The notes under the pieces were generated by a model. The model did not search any database. It had not been told where the DNA came from and saw nothing but the letters and a program-made list of their open reading frames with translations. Positions 19,300-32,069 of a stretch of DNA of 64,000 bases are shown here, piece after piece. Every line of letters starts with the position of its first letter. Within the stretch, counting starts at the first letter, position 1. This stretch comes from Norana najaformis. Its lineage: Eukaryota > Annelida > Clitellata > Crassiclitellata > Hormogastridae. The position numbers and the translations under genes were made by a program. The stretch spans positions 12,449,684 through 12,513,683 of the forward strand of contig OZ029925.1 in the NCBI GenBank assembly GCA_964023275.1, given 5' to 3'.

Positions 19300-19880
19300 T
19301 ATGACATAAAATAAGACACATCAAGTGCTCATGAAGAAGGCACATTGATCACTTTAAAGTAAACCTGGCATTTGCATCACAACTGAAGTAAGTTTGCACA
19401 AAAAATCGTAAAGGCAATGCACAGAAACGACATCTAGAAATAAATTATATATCAGGAGAGTTCTAGAGTGTGGGGTTAGCAAACAGAAAAGACAGGAGAG
19501 ATTCCCGTCTTTATGTTTCTCTAATAATGCTCTAGTCACACTTCAGGTGTAAGGTAGACAGTTTTGAGTATATATAATGCTCCTTTCCCCATTGAACATA
19601 AAGCAATAAAAAATATTTGAAATCATAGTACAAAGAGCCACAATTCCACACATCACCATAAGCCTGTCGTACATTCTCCTATTTTGGCTTCTTCTGCAAA
19701 TACGTACTGTTTCGAGTGACTCTGTTCTGCACAGAACCCAGCCTAGGCTGCATTTATTCAGAATATCGAGCTAGCAATGTGGGCAAGTGTCTGACACAGA
19801 CATCTTGGTACAAATGTAAGGTAGCATAGTTTCTGCTTTACAATTTGAAGAGAATCATTTTCTTGAGCAAAAATTCAAAT
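19300..19880. other. spacer between H/ACA candidates D and E'
   Basis: No gene is seen. Host exons may lie here but cannot be recognised without a transcript. Confidence 0.35.
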
Positions 19881-19913
19881 CGTTGTGGTTTCCGTTAAGA
19901 CCGCAGGCAGCAC
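19881..19913 (-). pseudogene. H/ACA candidate E', 3' fragment cut by the unit boundary
   Basis: Only the last ~33 nt (pocket right arm GCGGTCTTAACGG, stem end and ACA box) of the snoRNA intact at 38763-38894 remain. The sequence switches at 19913/19914 to the left end of unit 2. Confidence 0.75.
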
Positions 19914-20139
19914 GTGGGGAAAATGTCTCTCTACAGGGAGTCTTAGCCAAGTGGGGCACTTACAAATAGCGCCATGATGGTATTGACTCTCAGAAGGACT
20001 CTGATACTATTTTTTTAAAGTCTGCCAGAAAGTATTTATTTTAAAATAAGGCTGAGGTGTGTTACCCCTATAAACAGTGGCTTACTGCAGTTCAGAGAAT
20101 TTAATCTAGAGCTAGCACGGTTCGTAAACTGGGACCTTA

Positions 20140-20275
20140 AATGGCGTGGCGCCCATTCAAACGGGCAGCGATGGTAAAGGATCTCAGCTGATAAATTCAT
20201 TGACAAATGAACAAGATTGAGGCCATACAGTCGCTATAGAAATGCGAGTACATTTACATTTATTCACATTTAAAC
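20140..20275. repeat. dispersed repeat fragment
   Basis: Unit 2 counterpart of 1130-1260. Confidence 0.6.
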
Positions 20276-20297
20276 AAGTATGTTTTGAAAAAACATA

Positions 20298-20535
20298 CCA
20301 CCTGCCTACCTACCTACGTAAGTACATACGTAGGTAGGTAGGCAGGTAGGTAGGTAGGTAGGTAGATAGGTAGGTAGATAGGTAAGTAAGTAAGTAAGTA
20401 AGTAAGTACGTAAGTAAGTACATACGTGAGTGGGTGGGTGGGTGGGTGGGTGGGTGGGTGGGTGGGTGGGTGGGTGGGTGGGTGGGTGGGTGGGTGGGTG
20501 GGTAGGTAGGTAGGTAGGTAGGTAGGTAGGTAGGC
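20298..20535. repeat. (GTAG)n/(GGTG)n microsatellite
   Basis: GTAG and GTAA repeats with a central block of ~19 GGTG units that unit 1 lacks. Confidence 0.95.
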
Positions 20536-21991
20536 AGATAATCGTAGGCGTGGACAAAGAGTAAATACTCAGAATGACACTCGACCACAAAGAAAGACAT
20601 ATTAAATGGATGGCACATTCAGATGAAGGATACTCTAGCCCTTGTTGTCCTAGATCAGCCTTTAGATGAATTGATGCGGTTTTGATGTCTGAGCCTTAGC
20701 CTTAAGATCCTTTGACCTTTGTTTCACTCACACATCTTAGGAGTTGCCAAACAAGTATATTACCTTTACCTTTACTTTCTGAGAGGTTATTACAGGAGCT
20801 GTGTGAATTCTGAATACATGCAGGTACACTATTTGCGGACTTACTAAGTCCACATCTGTGATAGGCCTACTTTAAGGAGGCTGTTATCAGATTTCAGTGG
20901 CATATGATTGATTATCTGTATTAATGTTCGTGTATCTGTGTTTGCATGTCGTGTATATGGGTGAATTTGTTTGTATGTATGTACGTATTTGAATGTATGT
21001 ATGTTTAACGCATCAACTTGCATTTGTTTTGGTCATTTCCATATTATTTCCCCCAATTTCTTCTGTTAATCGATATTTTTCACTGAGTATGATAGGCCTA
21101 CCTTTATGTCTTGTGTCCGACTACTGTTCCTTCTACAGTGACACTCTAAGAGTGTAAAGTCCCTCATGTCCCATAGGTGAACGTAGGGGAAGCGCTCGCT
21201 TCGTTGAGCCAGCAGTAGACGAACCCTAAGGTCCTGGACATGGGGCCAGTGCATCGCAGGACTTGCCGTTTACTTCCCAGGTTAAGAATCTGCTAAATTC
21301 TACTGCTTGACAAGAGAAACAAGTGTGTACACATAACTTGCCAAAGGTCATAACGCAGCAACCTCGAACCCGCAGTCGTTTGATTATAGACTAAGCGTGC
21401 TACCGTATAGCGCTGTACTGTCAAACTGTGAAACACACTTAGGCAGATGCGTTACGCAATGTTCGCTTATGAAATTGCATAATACGAAATGTACGCACTA
21501 AAACAAACGTTAATTAAACTGACGTTTAATGTGGAAATGGTGTGTACACGATCATGACGTATAAAGAGGAAATGACATCACTGCGTTACTGACATATGAA
21601 CCAAAAATATCGAATTATTTCTGAAGCGCCGGGTATCATAGCGCACAAGGCTTCAACCGACAGTCGCTTCAACTGAAACCACAGTAAAATAATCCGTTGG
21701 AAAATCCAGTTGAAATCAAAATTATTTGAATTCTCTCAAGTGGCAATTACTAAAGCAAAGTTGGTCCTTCGATTCAACCGAATGACTCTGGCATCAGTAA
21801 CAAAAGACTATTCAATATTAATTGCTGACGACAAAAGACTAATTATTTCTACTTTTTGTCCTCCCACACCTCAATCCCGGTACCTTTGCCCCACCTCCCC
21901 CTAACAACTTCTGCCTGACAATGCTAAAGCGACGCATTAATGAACAACTGACGTCGCCCATCTGGCATGCTGACGTCACTTCCGGTCAGAT
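20536..21991. other. 3' flank of receptor copy 2, no gene seen
   Basis: Matches 1763-3204, including the tRNA-like SINE head at about 21358-21425 (minus strand). Confidence 0.4.
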
Positions 21992-22324
21992 CTACTTGAT
22001 GTCGTCATAGAAGTCATTCTCCGTCGGTTTGACGCAATATCCTGTATTTTTGACCGGGTCACAGGAAACGTCGGCCATTTTCATGTACCAATCGTCATCC
22101 GATCCACATGCGGTGGGTTCAGGGCGCCTGGGCGGAGGGCAGGGCGGCATCATAACTTCCGGAAGATGTTCGTAGCTGTTGGCCTTGACCGCGTAAGCGT
22201 CCTCGATCAAAAGCCGTCCTCTGCCCGAGTGTCCGTCTTCGTAGGCGACTGCGGGAGAGAAACCGACGACCGCTGTGATCTCAACGCTACGCCTGGGAGA
22301 GAAAATGCACACGCATCATCATCG

Positions 22325-22357
<33 letters not shown>

Positions 22358-22511
22358 CCACCAACATTACCACCACCACCACCATCATCACCATCATCAT
22401 CATCACCACCAACATTACCACCACCACCACCATCATCACCATCATCATCATCACCACCACCATCACCATCATCAGTACCACCACCACCACCATCATCATC
22501 ACCATCATCAT

Positions 22512-22546
<35 letters not shown>

Positions 22547-25500
22547 ACAACAACCACAACAACAAAATCAGCCACAACTACTACTGCTGCTACAGTATCA
22601 CTATCATTAACAACATTATCGCCATTATTTTTTCCCATCATCATTTTATCCATCATCGTTTTAATTATTCTTTATCATCATCGTCGTCGTCGTCATCATC
22701 ATCGGTGATCGTGGTTACTGAGACTGACCGGCGCCGTCGGAGGGTAATCCAGATGGCCAGCGCGATGATGAGAAGGAGAAGGAAGAGACATCCAGTGATA
22801 GCTAAAGCTATCACGGTTTTAGAGCCTGCAAGCAGACAACACGCGCAGACAACAGATGTATCGATTAGAGTAGCTGACTGAATGATCAGTTCCTAATTTA
22901 TATATTTAGTTAATTATTTACTGACTGACCGACCGACCGACCGACCGACCGACGACGGAGGCTGTTTCTATGACCCTCAGGTTGCTCCATGCATCATCCG
23001 CACTCGAGGCCTGGGTAAAATCCAACCATCTTCGCTTGAACCCCAGCAAAACCCAGTTCATCTGGCTCGGTGGCTCCATCCAACTCTCAAAGATTGACAA
23101 GGCAAATTTATCCCTGCTCTTTCCTCATGTCTCTTTTCATTCCTCGGTGCGTAACCTGGGAGTGACCCTGGATCGGGAGCTCACGTTGCAGGAGCACATA
23201 AAAAATATCTGCCGTACCTGTTTTTACCACCTTCGCCAAATACGCACTATCCGACGCTCCCTTTCAACCCATACCTCCATCACTCTAGTCCACGCATTTA
23301 TCTGCTCCAGAATTGACTTTGGAAACATCGTTTTTGCCGGTCTTGGATCCTCCTCCCTCTCCCAACTTCAGTCTGTTCTAAATGCTGCAGCTCGCTTGAT
23401 TGGCGGCATTCCAAAGTTTGGCCATATCTCCTTGTTCATGCTGGAAAAACTCCACTGGCTTCCAATCCGAGAACGCATCCAGTTTAAAATTCTGGCCCTT
23501 GTGCGCAGCTGCCTTGTTGGCAGTGCACCTATTTATCCAAGGGAGCTCTGTGTCCCTGTTTCTTCTGTCCCTGGCCGCCGACTGCTGCGATCGGCAGTCC
23601 AGGGAGACCTGGTAGTTCCTATGGCTCGCACTACTACTGCACAGCGTCGCAGCTTCGCCGTTGTTGGCCCTGCCTCATGGAACAACCTGCCTGGTGACCT
23701 TAGGCGGGAATTCCTCTCTCTTCCTCCCTCTCTTTTCTGCAAGCGTTTGAAGACCGTGTTATCCCCCATTAGTCATGGGAAATTGGGCCGGGAGCGCCTC
23801 TGATGAGTTTTATTTTGAAGTGGCGCTTTATAAGTTTTTGATTACGATTACGATTACGACCGACTGATTGAATAAGTGAATGAATGATCCGTTGATCGAT
23901 TAATTGATTTGATAGACAGTGTGAAAATGAATCACTTGCTTTGACCGTTTCAAACACTTTATACAGAAAAGAATCGATTGGTCGATTTGCCTAATCGACA
24001 GATCGTAGAAGGACCAATTTCCAGTTACCATTTTCGTTGACGAGCCTTTCCGCTTCGGCTTTTACGTTGTCTTTCCAGAATGTCGCTTCGGCTTTTCCAT
24101 CGGCTTTCGAGAATGTCGCTTCGGCTTTTCCTTTGGCTGTCGAGAATGCCGCTTCGGCTTTTCCATTGACTGTCGAGAATGCCGCTTCGGCTTTTCCATT
24201 GACTGTCGAGAATGTCGCTTCGGCTTTTCCATTGACTGTCGAGAATGTCGCTTCGGCTTTTCCATTGACTGTCGAGAATGTCGCTTCGGCTTTTCCACTA
24301 GCTGTCGATAATGTCGTTCGAAGTGGAACGACAGTCCTTCGCGTTGATCTAGAGTTTCCAACTGAGGTTAGCATCGAACAGAAACAGACTCAACTTATGT
24401 TGTATGGAAAAGCAGATTAAATTGGTGACTCTACCAGTTATTCCAGTTTCATTTGCACAATATGAATATTTATTATCGATTCACTTTATTTTGCTACCGT
24501 TTTCTAAATTTACCGTCTATAAAGTTATCGTTTTTTTTAAAATACCGTTCATACAGTTATCGCTTGTAAAGTTACAGTCTACAAATTCATCGTTTGTAAA
24601 GTTACCGTTTATACAAAGTTACCATTTGTAAAATTGGAATTGTAGTAGGCTACTCCGGATTTTCGTCCGGCCAGGATTGGCATCTGATTCGATGTGGTGT
24701 TGGTCAAACGATCTACCCGAAAGACTGTGCTATCGACGGAATAAGAATAAATAAATAAATTTATTTATTTATTATTATTAATACTAATACTAATAATAAC
24801 GACCGTTCCAGATGTTTTACCTCTTCTCCGATAAGTTTTTAATCCCGATGCATCATATGTACCTCGGGGAAGAAATAAATACATAAATTGCCTAGCATTA
24901 TTCTTTGAAGGCTTTTATTATTATGAATTTATTATAATTTTTATATTTTATTAACTTACTATAAATATTATTACTATTCATTTATTATTATTATTATTAC
25001 TACTACTACTACATTAATAATATCATTTCTGAGTGTTCCACCATCCACATTAGTGTCTGACGTCTGATGCTATTTTTGACCTCTGTGCTATGCATGATGG
25101 ATGATTTAAACCTTTTGGTCCAGTCCGCGATGTACAGGAACTGCGCACTGATGGTCATCGCGTAGTAGTGGACATCACCAGACTCCTTGACCAGTAGTCT
25201 TCTCTCTTGTCCGTCCAGATTGGCCCTCTCGATGCGGTCTAGCACAGAGTCCGCCCAATACATGACCTCCTCTGCAATTCATTATTATAAATTATTATGA
25301 ACCATTATTATAAATTATTATAAATTATTGGTATAAATTATTAATTATTATAATTTATTATTGCAATTTAGTATTTTATTGTTAATACTAGGCCTACTAC
25401 TGCTGCTGTTGCTACTGCTGTAGCTGCTACTGATACTGATACTGCTAATGCCGCGCTACTGCTGTTGCTACTACCGATACTGCTACTGCTACTACCATTA

Positions 25501-25571
25501 CTCCGCTTTGACGAACTTGTTTTAAAAGTGGCAATATATGGAGCTGTGTATTTTGTTATACATTCCACTAT

Positions 25572-25636
<65 letters not shown>

Positions 25637-28600
25637 TGGGTATGACCTTTCTCACAGACTTGGGACGTATATTGTCCCTCATAACCGGAGATGGTAGAGA
25701 AACAGGTTACCTTTTTCAACGTTAATCTATAACATTACAGCGTTTCAATGCAATCGCCTTCCACGGTACATTTGTGGTGCCGAATCCAGACGAGGATTAG
25801 CCGTTCCAGAATCCCTCTCTCTCTTTTTCTCCGGAAATTTTTGAACAACCAAGGGATTATACTTACCTTGGTAAAAAATAATAAATGTAATGTACAGTTT
25901 TGAATTACATTACATTACATAAAATTGCATTGCATTGCATATTTCGTTAGGTGTATTTGCGGTCGAACCTTTGAAGTCGATGGCGAGTGCGTTCGGGGTG
26001 ACGACGTTGTCTGCAATCAGCGTCCGCAGCTGAGCATTCGGTTCCAATCCTTTGGCGAAGATGCCCGGCTTCGAACTCCAGTCGGTCCAGTACAGCTCAC
26101 TGACAAGTCGAGCACAACAGACAATGCGAACATTCTTTCTATTGTGTTTTTGTAATTTACATAAACAAAACGAATCTGAATCGTAGGCAGCATTCGATTG
26201 TGTGGACGGCTGTCGACTGGTTTGAGCGCACACCTTGTAAAGTGGAGTGTGCGGGGTTAGAGTCTCCCCTAAGATGGTTACTCTGTAGGGACCTTTGGCA
26301 AAGGCTTCGTGCACAATAACTGCTCAGCGTCATCGACTGATGCTTTGTCATGAAATAGTGGCGCTTCATAAAAATAAATTCACATGCAAACACACACGCA
26401 CGCATGCACACACGAACAAAGCAGTCCAGGGCAGATTATGGCAGGGTAGGGTAGAGTAAGGTACAACAGAGTAGGGCATGATAGAGAGGGGTAGCATCGC
26501 CCCTTGGATTCTCTTCTGAAGAGGCGTTGTAGAAATTTGCAATTACAGTTACAGTTACAACAAGGCAGAGTAAAAGATACAGTTGGTTGGTAAGTCAGGT
26601 TAGGGTTGGGTGAAGATGGGTGTGATGGGTAGAGTAGGGTAGGCTCGGATAGAACATAGTGGGGCAGGGTGGGTAAATGCTAGTTTAGATTAGATCAGAT
26701 CTAACCAGCGCCTTTAAGAGGTTCTAACAATGTGCTACATAATTTTCCATATACATTAACCAGTTATTCTAATTACATAACTGCTATACCTGTTATTTCT
26801 TCTTCTTCTTCCTTCTGGCTGGAATGAATCCCTCCTAAGAGAGGGGTCAGCCACAAGAATCCTTCTTTTCCATTTGTTTCTATATCCAGTATCTTCTTAC
26901 TTCAGTCTGAGGAGCTTTAGGTCTTGCTGAATCATGTCTCTCCATCTCTTCTTTTGTCGTCCACGACTGCGGCGTCCGTAAACCTCTGCTGTCATAATTC
27001 TTTTAATGCAGTTTTCCTCCTCTCTCCTCATCACATGAACGTACCATCTCAACCTGGCTTCTCGTACCTTTTCAGATATACATGCCACTCCCAATTTCTG
27101 TCTGATATACTCATTCCTTTTCTTGTCTTTCAGTGAGATTCCAAGTATCCATCGCAGCATTCTCATTTCTGTTCTCTCCAGCAGCTTCTCCTCCTCCTCT
27201 TTCGTCAATGTCCAGGCTGCTGCTCCATATATCATCACTGGTCTTGTCATTGTTTTGTACACCTTTCCTTTGACTAAACCGGCATTTTGACATCGCATAA
27301 TACGCTCGACAGATCTTTCCATTTTTGCCACGCTGCCTTGATCCTGTTCTTAGCATCATGCTTGCATTCTCCTTTAGCATTCATTATCGACCCAAGGTAT
27401 TTAAATGTTTCTACTTGTTTCAGAGCATTTCCTGCATGTCCTTGACCACAAGTGTCTCATCTATTTTGGAGCATACCATGGTCTCTGTTTTATTGATATT
27501 TATTTTAAGACCCTTGCTCTCCGGTGCTCTCAGCCAATCAGTGAAACGCCCTTGTATCTTTGTCGCTGCGTCGTCTGCCACTATGAGGTCATCAGCATAC
27601 AACATATCCCATGGTACTTCTCTTCTCACGTTTTCCGATATGGCATCCATTACTATGATGAACAGCAGAGGGCTCAGGATCTCTGATGTTCACCCACTTG
27701 AATCTCAAATTTTACTGTTTCCTATATTGCTCCTCACTGAAGTCTGTTCACCTTCATACACTGATTTCACCAGTCGCACAATTTTCTCCATATTCCCTTT
27801 TTCCTCAGACTCCAATATACGACCTCTCTAGGTACTCTATCAAAAGCCTTCTCCAAATCTACAAAAGTCCAATATCTCTTGTTGTTTCCTTCTAGTAATT
27901 TCTCCTGCACCTGTCTCAATATGAAGATTGCATCCGTTGTGCCTCTACCCGATCTAAAGCCAAACTGGTTATCATGTAGCTTGACCCGTTCCCTAATGCG
28001 CCCTTCGATCATCCTTTCGTACATTTTCTGTTATTTCTGTTGACATAAAACAGGTAGGCCTATATACGTGTTATCCCTGCTGTGTCTGTTCTACCTGTTT
28101 ACCTGTTATGTACGTGTATTGTTCTATTTGTTTATCTGTTCTACTTACCTATTGGCTTCGTCGACGACGATGGCCTTGGGTTTGAGGCTCCTGCCCTTGA
28201 TGATGATCCTCTGCGTTCGATCCTGATCCAAAAGGTCGATCTCTACGATCTTAGCATCGGATCCTGCGTCGGAGAAGTACAGCTTCTGCGTCGTTGTATC
28301 CACCGCCAGACCATCAAGGTCCACCGATACTGCAGAGGTATCACAATATCATCATTCGGATAAGAAGCAGGATGAAGAAGACGATGAAGAAGAGGAGATT
28401 GAAGAAGAAGATGCATAAAATAAAAACACTGAAGTGGAGGAAGAGAAGGCGGAGGAAGAAAAGGAGGAAAATAAAGAAGATTAAGAGGAGGATGCAGAAA
28501 AGGCGAAATAGGAAAAGGAGGACGAGGAATAAAAGGAGGATAAGGAAAAGGAAGAGAAAGAGGAAGAGAAAGACATAGAGGAAGAGTAGAAGGAGAAGGA

Positions 28601-30669
28601 AGAGAAAACGGAGAAGGGGGAAGCAGAGGTGGAGGAAGAGGAAGATGAAAGGAAGAGAAAGAGGAATAGGATTGAAAAGAGGATGATGAAGATGAAGAAG
28701 CATTGAAGAGGAGGAGAAGGAAGTAGAATTAACGAGCAACTGTTCTATTGAACCAGTTAATCGATGAACGAATCTTTTAATAAGTTAATTAATCAACAAA
28801 TAATGAACGAGTTAACTGCCGAACGGACGAATTAATTAATTTAACATTTAAGGAGTCGAGCTGTCCAAAAGCATTACAATATAATACAATTAAAATTTGT
28901 TAACGCCCTCCTTATAAAGTTCAGAAGTGCACTTGAAGCCGGGTTATGTGAAGTATTAAGCATAACTTACAAGTCGGATCCCTGTAAATGACAAGGATAG
29001 AGCTATTTCCATCAGTCAGCGACACTCTGCAAATCATTTCAACGCTTCTGTCCACGAAGTAGAGCACCTGTTTCTTGTGGTCAATGGCCAGAGACGCAGG
29101 AGTTCCTGGATTCGTCTTCAGGAGTGGCTTTGCGTGGTTCGTCGCCAGGTCTATCTGGTAGATCTGAGGCCGGATATGGACCGATTCTGTGTCTGGACGA
29201 ACCACCGAAACCAGAAGGTAGTTGTCGAGGATCGGTTGCTCTGGACAGAAACAGGGCGTTTCAGTTGGTCTTAGCGAAGTCGAAACGTTAACGAAGTCGG
29301 TTGGTAAATAAAATCATTTTTTCAATCTCAATAAAATCATTAAAACCACGTCTCGGTAAAATCATTACGTTCAATCTCAATATAATCATTACTTGTTAAA
29401 ATCATTAATCATTAAAACCAAGTATGGATTAAGTCATAACTTTCAAAACAATCGATTTAATTCAATGAAACGGATTGATGCGATAAAACCTAGCAGGTCT
29501 ATCTAAAATCATGTCTGTCTGTTTCTTTAAGTGTATATGTGTTTCAGTGTGTCCTTCTGTCTGTCTGTGTATCTGGCTATCTGCTGTTTGTGTGTCTGTT
29601 TGAGTGTCTGTCATTGTGCTTATGTCTGTCTCTTTCTGTATGTCTGGGTTCCGTGTCTCTTCTGTTTAGCTGCCTGCCTGTCTGTCTCTTTCTATATGTA
29701 TGCATGTCTGCCCGTCTGTCTGCCTGTCTGTCTAGGTAAAGAAGTCATCAATCAGTCACTTGTGATCAAGAAGTTAAGAAGGGAGTTGATGAAATTTGCG
29801 ATGATAATAATGATGATGATGATGATGAGATAAAATTAATGATGATAACGACGATGAAGATAACGATGACGACGATGTTGATTATTATCATCAACAGGAT
29901 GGAAATTCGCATAGAGTAGAATAAAATAATAGTGAATAGAATAGATCAGATCAGAAAAGTAATTGGTAAGATTAGACTAACGACTACGAACCACAGTCCA
30001 ATTCATCGCTGCCGTCGTCACAGTCTGGAGATCCATCGCACCGATAGCTCTGTCGAATGCAATCAACGCCATCGTGACATGCAAACTGATCTGCCCGACA
30101 ACCTAACAGATTGGATCAGATGAGATCAGGTTAAAACAAATCAGGTAAGAATGGACTGGACTGTGAGATTTAGTTGGATAAGTGATGTAGTTATATTACG
30201 TAAGATTAAACTAAATATGAAAAAATAGATCATATTAGATAAGAATAGACCCTGGAAATTGATAACAATCAAACTAATTTGGCTGGAAAATAAGATTGGA
30301 TTTAAACAAGACGTTGCACCCGGGGCGTAGCAATAGATTGTGCAGGTTGTGCAAAGCACAAGGGCCCAAGAGGCCAGAGCCCGCCTGGGCCCTCAATGGG
30401 CCAGAGGCCGCCTGGGCCCTCAATGGGCCAAGGCCCGGTTGCTCAATTACTTAAAGCAAAATAGCCAGAGTTCAGTCTTCATAAGGGCCCCCGGAAGGCT
30501 AGCTACGCCACTGGTTGCACCTCTTCATTCTATGGATTGATTTAGATCAGCAGCTATTCGAAATGCTGGCGTTTCGATGAGCTCACTTACCGTCAGCCGT
30601 CGAGGTCAAAGACAGTACGTAGGTCAGGAGAATCCAAGAGATTCTTTGACAACACACGCGCAATAACAT
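21992..30669 (-). CDS. LDL-receptor-related single-propeller membrane receptor, copy 2
   Basis: The exons are 30591-30669, 29992-30102 (or 29988-30102 with the donor used for copy 1), 28971-29269, 28149-28329, 25969-26099, 25062-25271, 22729-22825 and 21992-22292. Together they form a second intact 470-residue reading frame with the same domains as copy 1. It differs at 14 residues by my count: one in LDLa (D for E before the fifth Cys), three in exon 3, three in exon 4, four in exon 6 (including IADW for IADF and MYWAD for MYWVD) and three in the tail. The signal peptide, exon 5 and the membrane helix are identical. Copy 2 has the family-typical residue at the LDLa and IADW sites, so it may be nearer the ancestral state. 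Confidence 0.9.
22293..22728. repeat. intron 7 of copy 2, (CAT/CAC)n microsatellite
   Basis: As in copy 1 but expanded to ~230 bp of trinucleotide repeat (22316-22547) in a 436-bp intron. Homopolymer-like frames on both strands are artefacts. Confidence 0.9.
22970..23862 (+). mobile_element. 5'-truncated LINE (CR1/L2/Jockey-like), open 277-codon 3' frame
   Basis: Same insertion as 4061-4945. Here one uninterrupted frame (22970-23803) covers the reverse transcriptase thumb and C-terminal region, with [13 protein letters not shown], then [11 protein letters not shown], then [11 protein letters not shown]. It ends in GCGCTTTATAAG and (GATTAC)n. Without the catalytic domain it is not autonomous. 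Confidence 0.92.
24051..24314. repeat. 33-bp minisatellite, 8 units
   Basis: Expanded counterpart of 5183-5347. Most of the extra units are of the CCATTGACTGTCGAGAATG type, so the growth probably came from local duplication of that variant. Confidence 0.93.
24487..24635. repeat. degenerate ~18-20 bp tandem repeat
   Basis: Counterpart of 5520-5667. Confidence 0.75.
25575..25876. mobile_element. ~290-bp insertion private to unit 2, with (AAT)n
   Basis: Unit 1 reads straight from TTTGATAATAATAATAAATG (6620). Unit 2 has ~20 AAT repeats plus ~240 bp of unrelated sequence containing GGTGCCGAATCCAGACG and CTCTCTCTCTTTTTCTCC. A SINE- or MITE-like insertion at an AAT repeat is likely, but the family is unknown. 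Confidence 0.55.
26801..28027 (-). mobile_element. 5'-truncated RTE-like LINE, unit 2 copy
   Basis: Same insertion as 7559-8785, with the same CTGTTATTTCT duplication at 26790-26800 and 28028-28038. The YADD box is in [15 protein letters not shown]. Confidence 0.92.
28358..28735. repeat. ~375-bp polypurine tract, unit 2 copy
   Basis: Counterpart of 9116-9490, again ending ~30 nt before the exon 4 acceptor in the direction of transcription. Confidence 0.9.
30321..30513. mobile_element. hAT-type MITE, unit 2 copy
   Basis: Same element and GTTGCACC target duplication as at 11077-11269. Confidence 0.85.
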
Positions 30670-30983
30670 CTTCGATATCGTGTCGACTTTGTCCTAAATT
30701 GAATTAACACCGCAACAGTGTTAAAACGGCAACAGAATTCACTCCGCAGGAGAGTTAACACCGCGAGAGAATTATCACCACAACAGTGTTAACGCTGTGA
30801 CCGAATTAGGACTGCCGCGAAATGACATCTCCTGTAAAGTGTCGCAATTAGCTTCAATGACTAACTGTTGCGTTTGCACCAGAGCTTTTCACTGGAACTC
30901 AACTCCTAGTGACTGACCATAACTCAAATGAAACCTTGAACACTACGGCATCCACACTTCAACCTATACAGTCATTAATTTCT

Positions 30984-31110
30984 ACATGCATACATACATA
31001 CGTACATACATACATACGTACATACATACATACATACATACATACATGTATGCAGACTGATAGACAGACAAACATATGTACGTACGTACGTGCGCATACA
31101 AACATAAAAC
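30984..31110. repeat. (CATA)n microsatellite private to unit 2
   Basis: About 120 bp of CATACATACGTA-type repeat with GACAGACAAACA. The matching place in unit 1 (about 11738) has none of it. Confidence 0.85.
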
Positions 31111-31324
31111 AATGTATCTTTATAGATGTATACGAGCTAATTTGATGCGAACTGTATGCATGTAAAGATTTATGACTCCGCCGATATGCTGAAACCTTAG
31201 AATGCAAGGACTTTAAACAGTAGTGGGTTAGTGTATCCTGCTGTGAGACCCTTCGTCTGCACGCCAATTTTTTGAACGCATGCTTTTGTTTCTACTCATG
31301 GGTGCGGTTTTTAGATTCTTTGGG

Positions 31325-31520
31325 GAAAGAACAACGTCTTTAAACAACCAGCTGACTGAGCTCTATCACCAACAGAGACCCTTGCACGAAACGATAGCGG
31401 AAGTTCATTCCACAGAAAAGGGACAACAACAGCAAAAGCCCTCTGCTGAGCAAACGAGGACTTAACATGAGGAACAAATAGATCCAGACGACCTAGAGAA
31501 CGTAAAGGACGGGATACAAG
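31325..31520 (-). mobile_element. LINE 3'-end fragment, unit 2 copy of 12050
   Basis: The frame contains RSLGRLDLFVPHVKS, then FAVVVPFLWNELPLSFRA, a clear LINE reverse transcriptase C-terminus. The adjacent ~260 bp seen in unit 1 (about 12262-12520) is missing here. Confidence 0.75.
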
Positions 31521-31829
31521 GGGTGAAGCGCAAGAATGGGCGCCTCCCCTACATTCCACATGGGACTTAACAGAGCTTTCTTTACAGAAGGTGACTAATT
31601 TTGCAATGTGTAAACAAAGACTCATAAGATATGACATAACACAGCAAAGCACAACAAAAGATAAAGTAACATTAAGTAGGCCCATCGTAAAGTGAATCAG
31701 CATATGTTTTCAGTGGTTGAGAGACTTTAATCTGTGTTAAAACCACTGTTCGACCACAGAAGTCTTCTGAACCGCTTAGAACCTATGCTAATTCACTCTA
31801 CGTTTACGTTATGCTATTGTGTATTTGTA

Positions 31830-32015
31830 ATTGTAATCTGACATTTATAAAGCGCCACTTCAAGAATAGACTCATCAGAGGCGCTCCCGACCCGAACCAG
31901 TGAGACCACTGTCAACTAATACAGACTTCAGGCGCTTGCGAAACTGCGGAAGAGACAAACTGAGGAATTCAAGCCGGAGCTCTCGGGAAAGGCGATTCCA
32001 GCTATTGGGTCCAAC
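31830..32015 (-). mobile_element. LINE 3'-end fragment, unit 2 copy of 12810
   Basis: Same match to the LINE 3' end and GCGCTTTATAAATG tail. Confidence 0.8.
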
Positions 32016-32069
32016 ATAGGCAAAGTGTGTTATGTTATGCAATTTTTTTCGTATAAGTCTTCACTGGCT

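Larger units (their letters stand above)
911..19913. repeat. tandem segmental duplication, unit 1 (~19.0 kb)
   Basis: From the GTGGGAGAAAATGTCTCTC start near 911 to the GCAGGCAGCAC end at 19913, this stretch is collinear with 19914-38795. Order, strand and spacing of all exons, LINEs, SINEs, the MITE and the snoRNA candidates are the same. Exons are about 99% identical. The region 13-17 kb is more diverged and has copy-specific indels. The copy joins the next head to tail without obvious microhomology. Two haplotypes placed in tandem by an assembler would look similar. Confidence 0.93.

Noticed and set aside
22970-23803. 277-codon frame as a host gene
   Set aside because: It is the C-terminal part of a LINE reverse transcriptase.
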